Shown: piece after piece, positions 29,298 to 40,700 of the stretch
How the letters are laid out: each line of letters opens with the position of its first letter
How positions within the stretch are numbered: the stretch's first letter is position 1
Source of the DNA: Pseudogymnoascus destructans
Lineage: Eukaryota > Ascomycota > Leotiomycetes > Thelebolales > Thelebolaceae
Assembly: GCF_001641265.1 (NCBI RefSeq)
Contig: NW_020167522.1
Span: 1,178,001-1,242,000 of the forward strand
Direction: 5' to 3'
DNA: 64,000 nucleotides
Translations under genes and position numbers: made by a program
Notes under the pieces: model-generated
Told to the model about the DNA's origin: nothing
The model's database searches: none
The model's input: the letters and a program-made list of their open reading frames with translations, nothing else

Positions 29298-30745
29298 ACG
29301 ATGGTCATAGAGGTCATGATGCCAGTCCAGGAAAAGTAATCTAGATTGAATCTAAAGAGAGAAGAAGAAGAAGAAGGAAGGAAGGTGAGGCTATTCCTCA
29401 TAACATACAGTTGTCTGCTTAGCGGTTGTAACCTTGGTGGCTAAGGCTACACCTGTAATCCCCCATAACAATCATAATAACCGTAATAACCGTAACAACC
29501 GTAACAACTGTAATAACCGTAACAACCGTAACAACCGTAACAACCGTAACAACCGTAACAACTGTAACAAGCTGTGACAAGCTGTGAGCTGTAATCGTAA
29601 CAACAGCCGCTTGATGTTGCAGTCTTTGGACCGTTAAAAAAACACCATACAACCGCACTCTCCACACTGAATGAAGCGCAGCTTACATGCATACAGAAAG
29701 CAGAGTGGTTAACTGCATACATAAAAGCAATAGTAGAAGCTTTTTCAGTTCATAATATTACTTCAGCTTGGAGACGCGCAGGATTACAGCCACTACAACC
29801 GCAGCGCATAATACGAGATCTTACACTTCCGACATCTGATGTGATGACAGCAGTTGACTGAACAAAAACACCAACACAACATGATATTTTTGATACCATT
29901 TTCAGAACAGTAGCCCACCTGATTTCGCTACATTACGAAAGGCGAATACTGTCATAGGGACAGCGTTAGACCTTCATATAGCCTTAGACATGCCAACAAC
30001 AAAATATATATGCAACCTAGCTGATGCCACTGACCGACTCCACACATGCAATTTCCTACAACAGCGTGAAGCTGAGATCTACGATCGATAATTCAAACAT
30101 GGAGGACACAGAACAAGAGTAAACGCGCAATTTTAAAGGGTCAGTACCACATTTCTACAGAGGAATTACGTACATAAGATCCTACTACCACTTCTTTTGT
30201 AATACCGTGATTTGATCCATTTTCCTAGTCTACTTGTAGGTGCGGATGCCATCTAATAAAACATGGAACCCACTCCTGTCCTAAAGGTAGGTTTAGAATT
30301 TGCATGTATGTGATGCCAGGTGTGTTTGGGATGCATCTGTCATCAGACAGTTGGAAGATGCGACAGCGGTTGGTGCGGATTTCGTCTGCAACCTCTCGTA
30401 AAATGCGATGACTAGGTGCGTATCCCCTTTATGAGGGTTTGCTCTTGTGCTTTTGAAAGAATTTGTTGTTGTTGGCATGATTCAACATGTGAGAGGCCTC
30501 CGTTCAGTCGTTTCTTCACAGTGTCCCTACAAATTCCAAGAGCTTCTGCAGCTGCATATGGGGACTTGTATTTCTTAGACTGGATGCCTAAAACTGCCTC
30601 AGCAACTAGAACTTCAAGTTCCGCAGCACATACACTTTTTTGATGGATCATTCTTGAGTTATGGTTGGGTATACGAGATCAACTAGGTGGTGGTGGGGTG
30701 AACTATGCGATTTACACCATTAGACGACTTACGCCATGACCTACG

Positions 30746-32087
30746 GCCAACTAGCCCAGCAGCTCCTACACTAAGGGGGCTAGAATAAGCTACTCTACTA
30801 TCATATTCCTAGTTGCTCTAAGCCCTAGGTAATATTTACAGTATTACCTAGGGCTTAGAGCAACTAGGAATATGATATTTGCTGCTGTCTGTAAGCTCTA
30901 GAGCCCATAGCGCCTCCATCACAGAGCTAGCTTACAAAATTTATATGGAATGAGCTTAAGGAATATCACTTTATTACTACGAAGCCAATTACGCAGTAGC
31001 TTACGAAGGCTCAAGATGAGCCTACAGTTCTAAAGTGGTTTTAAGAGTATGGCTGGTTTATACTAGAGCGTGGTATAAAACTAGAGTCAATCTAGTATAT
31101 AGATGAAACTAGCTTTAGGTTGGGATTCTAGGTAGAGAGCGTGTAATTGTGCCACAAGCTGCGAAGGAGCTCTATACCCCAAGCCCTGAAAATCGTACGT
31201 CTATTACTATACTTAAGGCTGTGTCTACAAACGGAAAAGTCATACCGCCTATACTTATCATTCTAGGCAAAATACACATGGATTCTTAGTACCACGCCAA
31301 CCTTTAAGGCACAGAGCTCATCATGCTCTCTAGCACTAGATTTTCAAACAGCTAGCTTGCCTTATGGTAGCTAGAGCACTTTGCAGAGCATACTCCCTCT
31401 AAGGAAACGAAGGTTCTACTACTCGACTCTCATGTGAGCCATACAAGCAATGATTTCATCATTACTGCAGAAAAACATAATATTATCATATACACATTCC
31501 CATCCCATCTTACCCATATTTTACAGCCACTAGATGTAGGGATCTTCTAGCCGTATAAGCACTGGCACAGAGAGGCTGTGCTTGCTGCCATACGTGATAT
31601 GGATGTTATGCATGACCTACAGTCCTTTATGAGGGATCTTACCAAAATGCAGCTACAGACTTTTAAGGAGTCTACAATTATATCAGCTTTCTAGAAAGCA
31701 GGAATTTGGCCAGTAAGCCACGTTATAGCTCTTGCAAAGCTACGTACATACTTACAGCCTGCTCCTATGCCCACGCCTACACCTACGCCTATGCCTCTAC
31801 TTATACGGGTTTCTACACCAAAACCCTCGACTTTTAGGGGGGTTGAAGAGGGGCTACAGTACTGGAAACAATGGGTTCTAGAGGGTTTTAGTATCCCCTC
31901 GAAGGAGAGCTATAGGAATTGGCTCATAGGAACGGAAGAGGTTGTAGCAGAAGGCCAGGTTCAAGAGCTTGACGTACTAGCTTTTCGACGCCAGGTTGAG
32001 GAGTCAAAGAAGCGGTCGAGCCGAAGCCGGGCTCGCCTTCAGTTTGGAGGTGCAACAACAGTACGTAAAATACAAACAAAGAGGTGA
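30746..32087 (+). pseudogene. Pogo-like transposase 1, main part (outer element)
   Basis: Continues the gene begun at 25,441. The DDE_1-type core can be followed through stops: YIDETSFRLG, 'PPILIILGKIHMD', LLLDSHVSHTSNDF (second D), HNIIIYTFPSHLTHILQPLD (hallmark of pogo/Fot1 transposases) and a C-terminal open stretch from 31,767 (PSTFRGVEEGLQYWKQWVLE). Several CAG/TGG codons are TAG, as in RIP or cytosine deamination. An intact-looking last 100 codons shows uneven decay. Confidence 0.85.
30799..30877. mobile_element. Tiny palindromic MITE-like insertion
   Basis: A perfect 36-bp inverted repeat (arms 30799-30834 and 30842-30877, start TATCATATTCCTAGTTGCTC) with a 7-nt loop TTTACAG. The outermost TA on each side may be the target duplication of a 75-bp palindromic element inserted in transposase 1. 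Confidence 0.7.
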
Positions 32088-32117
32088 CGTCCATCCTCCA
32101 TCGTATCCACTCCAGCG

Positions 32118-32375
32118 GCACATCAACCTCCAAACGCTAACCGCCAACCGCCAACCACCAACCACCAACCACCAACCACCAACCACCAACCACCAACCAC
32201 CAACCACCAACCACCAACCACCAACCACCAACCACCAACCACCAACCACCAACCACCAACCACCAACCACCAACCACCAACCACCAACCACCAACCACCA
32301 ACCCACCAACCCACCAGCCCACCAACCACCAACCACCAACCACCACCAACCACCAGGCCTAACCACCAGGCCTAA
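32118..32375. repeat. Heptanucleotide minisatellite (CCAACCA)n
   Basis: About 25 copies of the 7-mer ACCAACC between about 32,150 and 32,330, with CCGCCAA variants on the left and CCCACCA / AGGCCTA variants on the right. It lies 460-700 bp upstream of the CAF120 start codon. Because 7 is not a multiple of 3 every frame is open, which makes spurious ORFs on both strands. It does not match the usual fungal telomere repeat TTAGGG. Confidence 0.9.
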
Positions 32376-32834
32376 CCACTCAACCTAAGCTCCTCCAGCC
32401 AAGAAACTGTAAATAGTCGCAGTATTGCGCCAGTTGCCCTTGGCTGGCATTGGCATTTTACATATTCCCGCACATCCCCCCAGCAAAACTAACTCACCAC
32501 CATCTCTTGACCTCTCTCGATCTCTCCGACCTTCTCTTCTCCTTCTCTTCTTTCACTAACTCAAGATCTCTCACTATATCCAGCTTCCCTCACTCCGGCA
32601 GACTACGGCGACCACTCTATCCGTCTCCTCCGTCATTCGCGCCACTTGGAAACGACCCACCGTGCTTCCACACCGTCATCGTCTCACTTTTTGGCCCTTA
32701 GACTGCGAACAAAGGCCACCCCTTGCAAAACAACCTCCAGAAAGAACAAGACCCTGAGAAGAGACGGAACCCTGCATTTCTACGCCTAAACAAAAAAGAC
32801 ACCACATTCGTTTAAAGCTCAGAGATCACAAGAT

Positions 32835-35800
32835 ATGGTCACCATGGCCAAAAACCGAGGTCAGTCCCGCACTTCCCCCCTCGCAATTCACACCACCAAA
32901 AAATGATCTCCCCACTAACGTGTCACCCCCCACCACAGTGCTCTCGTTCATGTCGAACTTCTCGAACCGCGACTCCCGCAGCTTGAAAACGCCCTCACCG
33001 CCTGGAGATACCATCCCCTTCCCGACCTTCCCGGAGAAGCCAGAGCAGCAGCAAGATGTCTACCGCTCGAGCTCCCCGCAGCGCGGGCCCCAGCAACCCT
33101 CGAATATTAGGGGCTCACCCACACGGCGCGAGCAGGTGCAGCGGAATCGCGCAAACTCGAGGCCTATATCTATGGTGCAGACGTACCAGCCGCCGCTGAT
33201 GGAGTTGGGGCAGGATACGCTACCTGAGCTGCAGCCGGTGTTCACGTACCTGAATAGCCATAGCAATAAGCTGTACCAGGAGGGGTACTTCCTCAAGCTC
33301 GATGATCAGAATTCGCGTATGTTCTCGTCTTGTTTATTTTTTATTTTTGTGGTTCAAGGATGAGGGAATAGAGTGCTGACCCCCACGCGTGTAGATGGGA
33401 AACCAAATTTGGACAGGACGTGGACGGAATGCTTCGCGCAGCTTGTTGGGACGATCTTGTCGCTCTGGGATGTGGTAGAGCTAGATGCTGCTGGATCAGA
33501 GGGCGAGGTTTTGCCAAAATTCATAAATTTGACAGATGCCTCTATCAAAATGGTAAGTGGTCCGAGCACCCGCCCAATGGCAAATTCTCACATTATCACA
33601 CAGATCGAGTCGCTCCCCACGAGATCGTATGACGATCAGCCCCTCCAGAATGTGCTCAGCATATCGACAGCGGGTAAGAACAGGTACCTCCTGCATTTCA
33701 ACTCGCACCACTCCCTGGTGCAGTGGACCGCCGGTATCCGCCTGGCCATGTTCGAGTACGCGACTCTCCAGGAGGCGTACACCGGCGCGCTGATCGCCGG
33801 CAAGGGCAAGTCCCTCAACAACATCAACATCATCCTGGCGCGATCGACGTTCAAGTACGAGGACTGGGTCCGCGTGCGCTTTGGCGCTGGTACGCCATGG
33901 AGACAGTGCTGGTGCGTCATCACGCCACCGGATGAGAAGGAGGTGCACAAGCTGCAGAAGGACTTCAATAAGAGGAGGTCGGCGTATGACCGCAGCAGGC
34001 CGCCCGTGGTGAAGGGCGATATCAAGTTCTACGATACGAAGAAGGTTACGAAGAAGTCTAGACCGATCGCGTCTATTAGTGATGCGTTTTCGGCTTTTGC
34101 GATTTACCCCCAGTCCAAGGCGCTCATTGACCCGTCCACTCTGATTAAGCTCGAGGGAATTATTACGATTCACTCTGACCCGCCGACGTTTACGGAGGGC
34201 TTCGTCTTCATTATGCCAGAGGTACACGCTGCCGTTAGTGGTTTTGAGATCATGTTGCGCTGGCTCTTCCCCGTTTTCGACACCTTCGCGCTCTACGGAA
34301 GACCTGAACGGTTGGTCGCCGATACGAACGACCCGCGGAGTCTGATGTTCGCCATGCCGAACGAGAGACGTTACGGGTACCTTGACGTTCTCGGTGTCGC
34401 CGCTCTGATCTCGGCCGAGGGAAGCCAGACCTGGAGCGAGGGTGAGTGGAGGCGGAAACTGAAGGATTCTACTGCGAAGCGCATGTTTGCCATCAGCCAG
34501 AACGGCGGCAGCAGGCGCGGCAGCAGGAGAAATACGTTGAGGGATGGCTTCAACGACAGGGCGTCCATTCGCTCCAACCCATCCATTTCGTGGGGCCCGC
34601 CACCAGTCGACGTCCCAGCTCCACGTACAGATTCTGCCCCACCTCTAGAAGGCCCATACCCGCCATATCCGTCCGCCGCACAGGCACAACACCATTCACG
34701 CTCGGTGTCCGAAGGCTTCCAGAACAACGGTTTCGCCGTCTACAAAGGATCCGACGCCCCACCCGCGCTCCCACCACACAGGAACCACATCGACTCCGAC
34801 CTCCGCCACGAATACAACGCGACCTCCCCGCCCCAACAGACCTACCCCGAGGACGACCACTCCCCCAGCGCCCCCGCGCAAGAGCTCCGCGACCTCCAGC
34901 TCGGCCCCGGCGGCGTCGAGCCCGTCTCGCGACCCCCGGCCTTCTCGCACGCGGCCGGCACGCTCCCGCCGTCCGCGAAACTGCAGAACTCGCCCGAGCT
35001 GCGCCGCGCCAAGAGCCGCATGTCGAACGGCACGCTGTCGCAGTTTGCGGGCGCGGGCGGCGCCGCGGCCACGCAGGGCGTCGCGCAGTACTGTGCGGGC
35101 CTGAAGGAGATGCGCGTCGCCGATGAGACGAGGAGGGGATTGCCAAGAGGAGTACATGTCTTCGACGACCCTAACCCTGGGATGAATGCTAACATGGCTT
35201 CCGGTGCTGAAGGAGTGATAGTGGGAGGTAATAGACTCTCTTTCGAACGGCACCCGGAGTCGCTGCAAATGCGGGCTCCGGAGGATGCGGGTGGAGCGCC
35301 GTTTTATAACTCCGTCAACAACGCTCAGCAACCACGCACTGCCGTCCGGCCAACCGTCATTGTGCCTGCGTATCCGCCACCATACGTCCAAGGACATGCG
35401 CAGACCCCATCTCTGGACACCGCCGGCTCGCAACCCCGCAGCGCAAACCGCAACAGTCTCCAGCGAAAGCCGCTCCCGGCCGGAACCCCAGTGGCACCCA
35501 TCGGGCCCCTAACTCATGACCCTATCTCCCCCGGCGCAGCATCAACAATCGGAAGTCTGCACATGAACCAAGAGGCCTTCGATAGCATCCAGCCGCGCGA
35601 AAACCAACCAGAGGACCCTGTTGCGCGACAGACCACGAACCTAAGCCACGTGAGCGATACGAGCAATTACACCAACTCCCCCACAGAAGGGCCACCAGTC
35701 GACCAACCCGTCCCCGCCCGCACAGCCTACGATCGGCCTCGCAGCGGGATGATGCGCACCGTCGGCGGCTACGGCGATTCCACGCCCAACACCCCCTCCG

Positions 35801-36678
35801 ACATCCCAACTATAGATTTCGGACCGACCATCAACTACGCCGCCACCACTAACCCCCTATCCAAGCCCTCCGCAGACAACCCCCAATATCAACCACAAAC
35901 CCCACAACCACCCACCCACCGCGCATCAACGCACGCCAAACAACTATCCCGCACACTCGCCTGGGCACCAGGCATGGCATTCCCCCTCCCCTCCTCCTCC
36001 GGCGGTCTCACCCCCGAAGAATTCGTCGCCCAACGCGCCGCCGCCGCCGCAGTCGCACAAGGCCACGCGCGCCAAGCCTCCGCGAGCACCTTACGCGCTA
36101 ATACCCCCACCCCTCCTATCGGGGCAGGGGGTAGACCCGGGCACGTTAGGAATAACTCCTCCTTCGACGCCTTGCAGCGCGAGAGCGCGAGACCTTCTAG
36201 TCGTGGTGCTGGTGCGGCGTTGGGGGGGTTGGTGGGGATGATTGATGCGAGGGAGCGGGAGAGACGGGATGTGGTTAGGGGGGTTAATAGTCAGGGTGTG
36301 CTTCATGCGATGGGGCAGAGAGTCGTGCATGGGCAGGGGCAGGCGCAGAGTCCGGGGGGGAGAGCGGTGAGTCCGGGGCCGGGGCCGGCGTATGGACAGC
36401 CAGGGAGAGCGCGGAGTCCGGGGCCGATGGGGGCGTATGGACAGCAGAGACATCGGTCGCATAGTCCGGGGCCGAAGGTGGCTTATGGGCAACCGCAGCA
36501 ACGGGCACAATCTCCGGGCCCGATGGGCGCGTATGGACAACCTCAGCAACGCAACCAGAGTCCAGGAGGAATGGAGGTGTATGACCAGCAATCGGCCCCT
36601 GGGTCCCCGGCGACGTATCAGCAGCAACAGTACTTCCAGCAGCAGATGGGGCGGGGGAGGGGAGGGTTTAGGGGGTGA
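32835..36678 (+). CDS. CAF120: CAF120/SKG3-like PH-domain protein of the CCR4-NOT complex
   Basis: Exons 32835-32859, 32939-33316, 33395-33552 and 33604-36678. Introns are 79 bp (GTCAGT...CACAG), 78 bp (GTATGT...TGTAG) and 51 bp (GTAAGT...CACAG; a multiple of three, so it is easily missed). The product is about 1,211 residues. Conserved blocks: LPELQPVFTYLNSHSNKLYQ, EGYFLKLDDQNS, RTWTECFAQLVGTILSLWD (PH-like), NVLSISTAGKNRYLLHF, 'EDWVRVRFGAGTPWRQCWCV' and FIMPEVHAAVSGFEIMLRWL. The C-terminal half is disordered with Pro/Gln-rich tandem 'SPGP.GAYGQPQQR' repeats. Yeast Caf120 associates with CCR4-NOT and its relative Skg3 localises to bud sites. Met at 32844 is an alternative start. Confidence 0.93.
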
Positions 36679-37746
36679 ACTTTCTGCATTCCGGCGGGTA
36701 GATTTTGTGTCTTCGGGCGTTTTCGTTTTTTTTTACGATGATTATGAAGATTTGGATCTGGATTTTTTTTTAAATGGGCATCGCGTGGGGGGAATGGGAT
36801 ATACGCGGGTGTGTTTTTGTGTTAGATTTGGGAATCTGGATCTGGTTTGGGGATTTGGAATTAGATGGTGGGTGGTGGCGTTATTGTATGTATGGGGTTG
36901 GGGGGATAGATAGATGGGAATGGATGATGGATAGTTTGTTATATTGTGTGTGTCTGTTGTCTTGATAGTGATGGTGGATGACCTGGATGGATGCGGTGCT
37001 TGTGTGTATAGTAGTGGTGAAGAGATCCTGTTGGTCGGAGTTTGGGAGGGCAGTGTCTGCGCAGGGTGGCAAAGTGTGTACGGCTATGATGCTATCAGAT
37101 GAGAGTTTTGGGAACTAAAATGTGCGATCCCACACTGTTACATGGCTTGTACTTTCGCTCCTCTATTCGTGCGTTTAAAGCGTCGTCGAGACCGAAATAG
37201 TGAGGTCTAGGAGCTACGATGTTGGAACTGCATGCGATGTTTGAGATAGGGATTAGTTATATTGGATATGCGAGTAACTACCACATACGACCATAGACTC
37301 AAGAGAATTGGGCATCTCTGCCGGAGATGATCGCTGAATGCAACGACTTCGAGATTTCCGTTGATGGGAACTTGATAACCAATTGCTGTATCGCGTGAAC
37401 GGTTCTAAGGCCAATGCCGCTTTATCTGACAACACCACCACACGAAACGGCCAACGGTAACACGGTCATCGCAAAACGGGAAGATGCACGAGCTAGCGCT
37501 TTGCAAGGCAGACAATACTGTAGTAAGTATTACGATTATCGTATAAAGTTCTCCGTTTTCCAATGTTGGAACTCGGCTTTCCAAATCCCGCAAACGGTAA
37601 ATCGACTGTCCAGAGGTTGATGTCCAGAGGTTGATTGACAACTCGCCCAAAACCTCCCGACTTTGGTTCATTGACCACTCACCTCCAACACCTCTTTATT
37701 CTGAGATTTAATCTGTTCAATTTTTTCTAAAACAGACCAAGTCATC
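36679..37746. other. Intergenic, no gene recognised
   Basis: T- and G-rich 3' flank of CAF120 (36,700-36,960), then unstructured sequence up to the recombinase relic. A short direct repeat GATGTCCAGAGGTTGA-like (37,609-37,635) is present. Confidence 0.45.
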
Positions 37747-40700
37747 ATGTTTACATTTCAGACACAGCTGCAAAACGCTGAAGAGCACAGGCTAGATGAT
37801 TCTGTGGTCGACAGGTCGTCGCAGAACCAACTTCTAGCCAGGGAACAGAGGCTCGATGGTCAAACTCACCGCAAACAGCTTACACAACCTTCAATTAAAT
37901 CCTATGGTCACTTGGAGAAACGCTGGCGCGAGTAAGTAGATCCGTCCATGATAAGTATCATGTTTTAACCCAACAGGTACCATATGGACATTGGCCTAGA
38001 CGGGGAGAAACGTCTCGCAAGGGGGTCTTCTTGTCCAACTCCTGGGCGCCTAAAGAATTTCATAGCCTGGTATGCTGAAACCAGCAATGGCACATTAAGA
38101 AGCAAGCCTACACAAGTCTCGATGAAAAACCGGTTGCGAGACTTGTGCGCCATGATCTATCAAGAGACAGGAACAAAGATACCGAAAGCGCTCAACGAGC
38201 ATGTCTGCGGGGTTAGCTTTGCATTCCATGTATATTTCAGCGTTAACAATTTGTTAGTACATCGAAACAGAGTTTGTCAACACACATGGCGTTGAAGACG
38301 CCCTTAGAGAGAAAGACCTCGTTGATTCGGTTGATTTTTTTCAACTCCTGCAGTACTTGTGGACTCACGATTCGTACGACTTCCAGCATCCTCGTTACCG
38401 ATCTCAGATTGCATTCTTGATACAGATCATGGCATATACTGGAGCTCGCCCAGGCACTATAGTAGTCTCTTCGGCTTATGCTAAATCGAATGACTCCTTA
38501 AAATACAAGGTAGGAACATCTCTAATATATGAAATTAAGCTAAATGTCATCATAAGATTTTGAGCTGCTCTTAATGCCTGCGTGTGACGGGCCAGAACTT
38601 ATCTTAAAAGGTCACGCTCCGGCTTGCGAAGGGTCGGAGAAACTTTGCGAGGTTGGTACTTTGCCCTTGTTCCACGCCACGAGTTAACACAGAGTAGAGC
38701 TACTGTTATGACCCTCCACGAAGACCGCAAGTGTCGAGGGCAATGCCCTATCACTATGTTCCTTGGGTTTGCTTTTGCGGACCAGGCCTTTGAGAACCTA
38801 CATCCAAGGCAGCTTGGCCACCTAAAAATTGGCGAGCATGGCCATTTGCCACTCAAGATCAAAGAGACCATGCTCGAAGTCCCAGTTTGCCGGGTGTACT
38901 CAGAAGGCGCAATAAGCCCAATCAAAGCCGTGACATACGACGTCCTTCGAAACCAAGCAAATCAGCTAGGCCAGCGTCTTGGTCTTCAAGCTGTTCTTCG
39001 GCCATATAACTTTCGCCGTGGTACGGCCAACGCCATAGCTGGTAAAATCACGGCTGAGCAATACACGAAGTTGTTGAATCACACCACTAAGACATCCGCT
39101 GAATATTATGCCTCGAATGAAGTTAGGGTGGACTCGCAGAACCTCTTCCTTTAAGCAGCGCAAGAGACAGAGCGTCTAGATAAAATGCAGGGCATGAATT
39201 TCTACAAACAGTCGCATGCCCCAGCTAGCCTTCCACATTCGGAGAACCAGAAGATCCTTAACGACCCAGAATACAAACGCCTGGAAACTATCGAGTCAGA
39301 TGTCTTGAATGAAGTTGCTCAAGCCAAAGCAAACAAGGAATGCGTGGGACCACTGCTAGAGAAGAGTTTGGCAAGTGCTATAAGCAAACGCAAGAACTAC
39401 TACAGACGAGCTTATGATAATGCCTATAAGAGGTATAGATCAGAGTTTTTTCAAGAAGTTGGACCAAGAGAAGTCCAACGCCAGATTCGAGTCATGGAGG
39501 GAAGTGATGAAGAGATATCTATTTCTGACAACTTTTCCGATCGACACCACTCTAGTAGAGGCGTTTCTGCTGGATACTTCACCGCAAGAGAGCATATTGC
39601 AGAGGTATTCTTCCGCACTGAAACTGAGAGCAAGGGGCTTCCGGATACCAGTGTCCTTGAAGCACTCCAGGCTTTATCTGCTCCCGAACCGTATGTTCTA
39701 TATTATCCAAACAAAATACCCGTGGACGGAAAGTGCAACATCTGTAGTTTCGAGATGGAAAGGTAAATTGGTCAACTGATATTTATAAGTTTATACTAAC
39801 GGATGCAGCCTTCCTCAACAGGAGAGAGCCCTACATATTCATCAATGCCACAAAAAAAAATCTTTAGCGACGTCCGAGATTCAGCATTCTGAGTGCGTTG
39901 CCACGACATGCCTCTGGGACAACTGCCGGAGCTCGAAAGCTAGGAAGGTCAATTATAACCCATCTATAAGCCTAAAACAATACTGGGCGCATTTTCGATG
40001 GCATCTTGAGACTTCAGACTCTACATGTCGGTGGAATGGATGCGGCCAAAAGCTGTCATCACGTTTTGAGCTGCTAAGACACTTGCTCGACTTTCACTCT
40101 ATAACAACGCGCCAGTCTCCGTTCAGGCCGCAGTTCTGCTTGCAACATCCGTCTCTTGGCTGGTTTACGTGTGAATTCGCATGGGAATACCACTGCAAGG
40201 AGCATCTGACCAGCCCTCAGGCTAGCTGCGACCTCGACCGCCGCCATGGGACAGTTGTAGCAGGCATTACTTGTCCTTTCTGCCTCGGCAGTCAGAAGTT
40301 GTCAGCTAGCGACCGCGTACGGCAGTTTACCGATAGGGGGCGATTTAACGTTCACTTGCAAAGTTCTCACTACCGCAAGATGAAAGAAGACGTTGACGTC
40401 TGCTGCCCCCACCCACTGTGCCATGGAAGATTCTCGCATCCAAGTTTGAAAGACCTGAAGGTTCATTTTTACGATTGTCATGGCCTCCCAGAAAAAGGTT
40501 TTGCCGTAACGCGTGGTGTGATGGTAGGTGGTCGTGGTGCTTCAAAAGTCTGGTCGGAAAGCAACACAGACCAAGACCTGAAGGAAGAGTTTGACCTTGA
40601 ATGGAGTCAGGATTCTGGGGTTGCCTCACCAGCAGACGACACATGGGAAAAGATAATGAAACAAACTAGCTCAGAATTTGATGACGATTTCAAATTCGAC

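Larger units (their letters stand above)
27982..29602. mobile_element. Inverted-LTR (fold-back) element carrying a kinase gene piece
   Basis: Both outer ends start with the same LTR-C-type sequence pointing outward: TGTTACGATTACAGCTCACAGC on the left and its reverse complement on the right (...GAGCTGTAATCGTAACA). The exact 5-bp duplication ACAGC flanks it (27977-27981 and 29603-29607), inserted between 'HVLQ' and 'PLDVAV' of transposase 2. Left arm about 27982-28195; right arm about 29298-29602. Nine-base TTGTTACGG-like repeats fill the outer half of each arm in different copy number. Without the nested LTR-A it is 677 bp. Between the arms lies a host-type kinase fragment. Confidence 0.85.
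27097..30651 (-). pseudogene. Pogo-like transposase 2, broken and internally inverted
   Basis: N-terminus (30651 down to about 30,190, minus): MIHQKSVCAAELEVLVAEAV, helix-turn-helix, then 'GQEWVPCFIRWHPHLQV', ending 'GITKEVV'. Middle (plus, about 27,490-30,178): LWLDMYKDLV, EHNVYNMDETSFSIGTMEC, 'KGWTSNLHGVEWLKR', 'PLDVAVFGPLKKH', ending 'ISTEELR'. C-terminus (minus, to 27,097): EAEEAT, then NRALTEPIEEENVRDDLEEE and DYIVAKY. The pieces follow element 3's transposase (54,702-57,376) in order once the middle is flipped. Frameshifts and stops are many. Confidence 0.85.
25557..30745 (-). mobile_element. Pogo-like element 2, a nest with internal inversion
   Basis: 59-bp terminal inverted repeats starting CGTAGGTCATGGCGTAAGTC lie at 25557-25615 and, inverted, at 30687-30745, differing at two positions. 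The transposase is split: C-terminus on minus (27097-27490), middle on plus (about 27,490-30,178), N-terminus on minus (30,190-30,651). Inside are a Tc1/mariner copy, an LTR-B copy and an inverted-LTR element. A TA target duplication is not clear. The element interrupts pogo-like element 1. Confidence 0.8.

Noticed and set aside
32150..32330. CRISPR array or telomere tract
   Set aside because: Units are contiguous 7-mers without spacers, the genome is fungal, and the unit is not TTAGGG-like.
32004..32366. Gly/Trp/Val-rich and Pro/Asn/His-rich open frames
   Set aside because: They are translations of the heptamer minisatellite, open in every frame because the unit is 7 bp.
33496..35433. Long minus-strand open frames inside CAF120
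   Set aside because: Shadows of the GC-rich plus-strand coding sequence; the plus frame carries conserved CAF120 blocks and clean introns.
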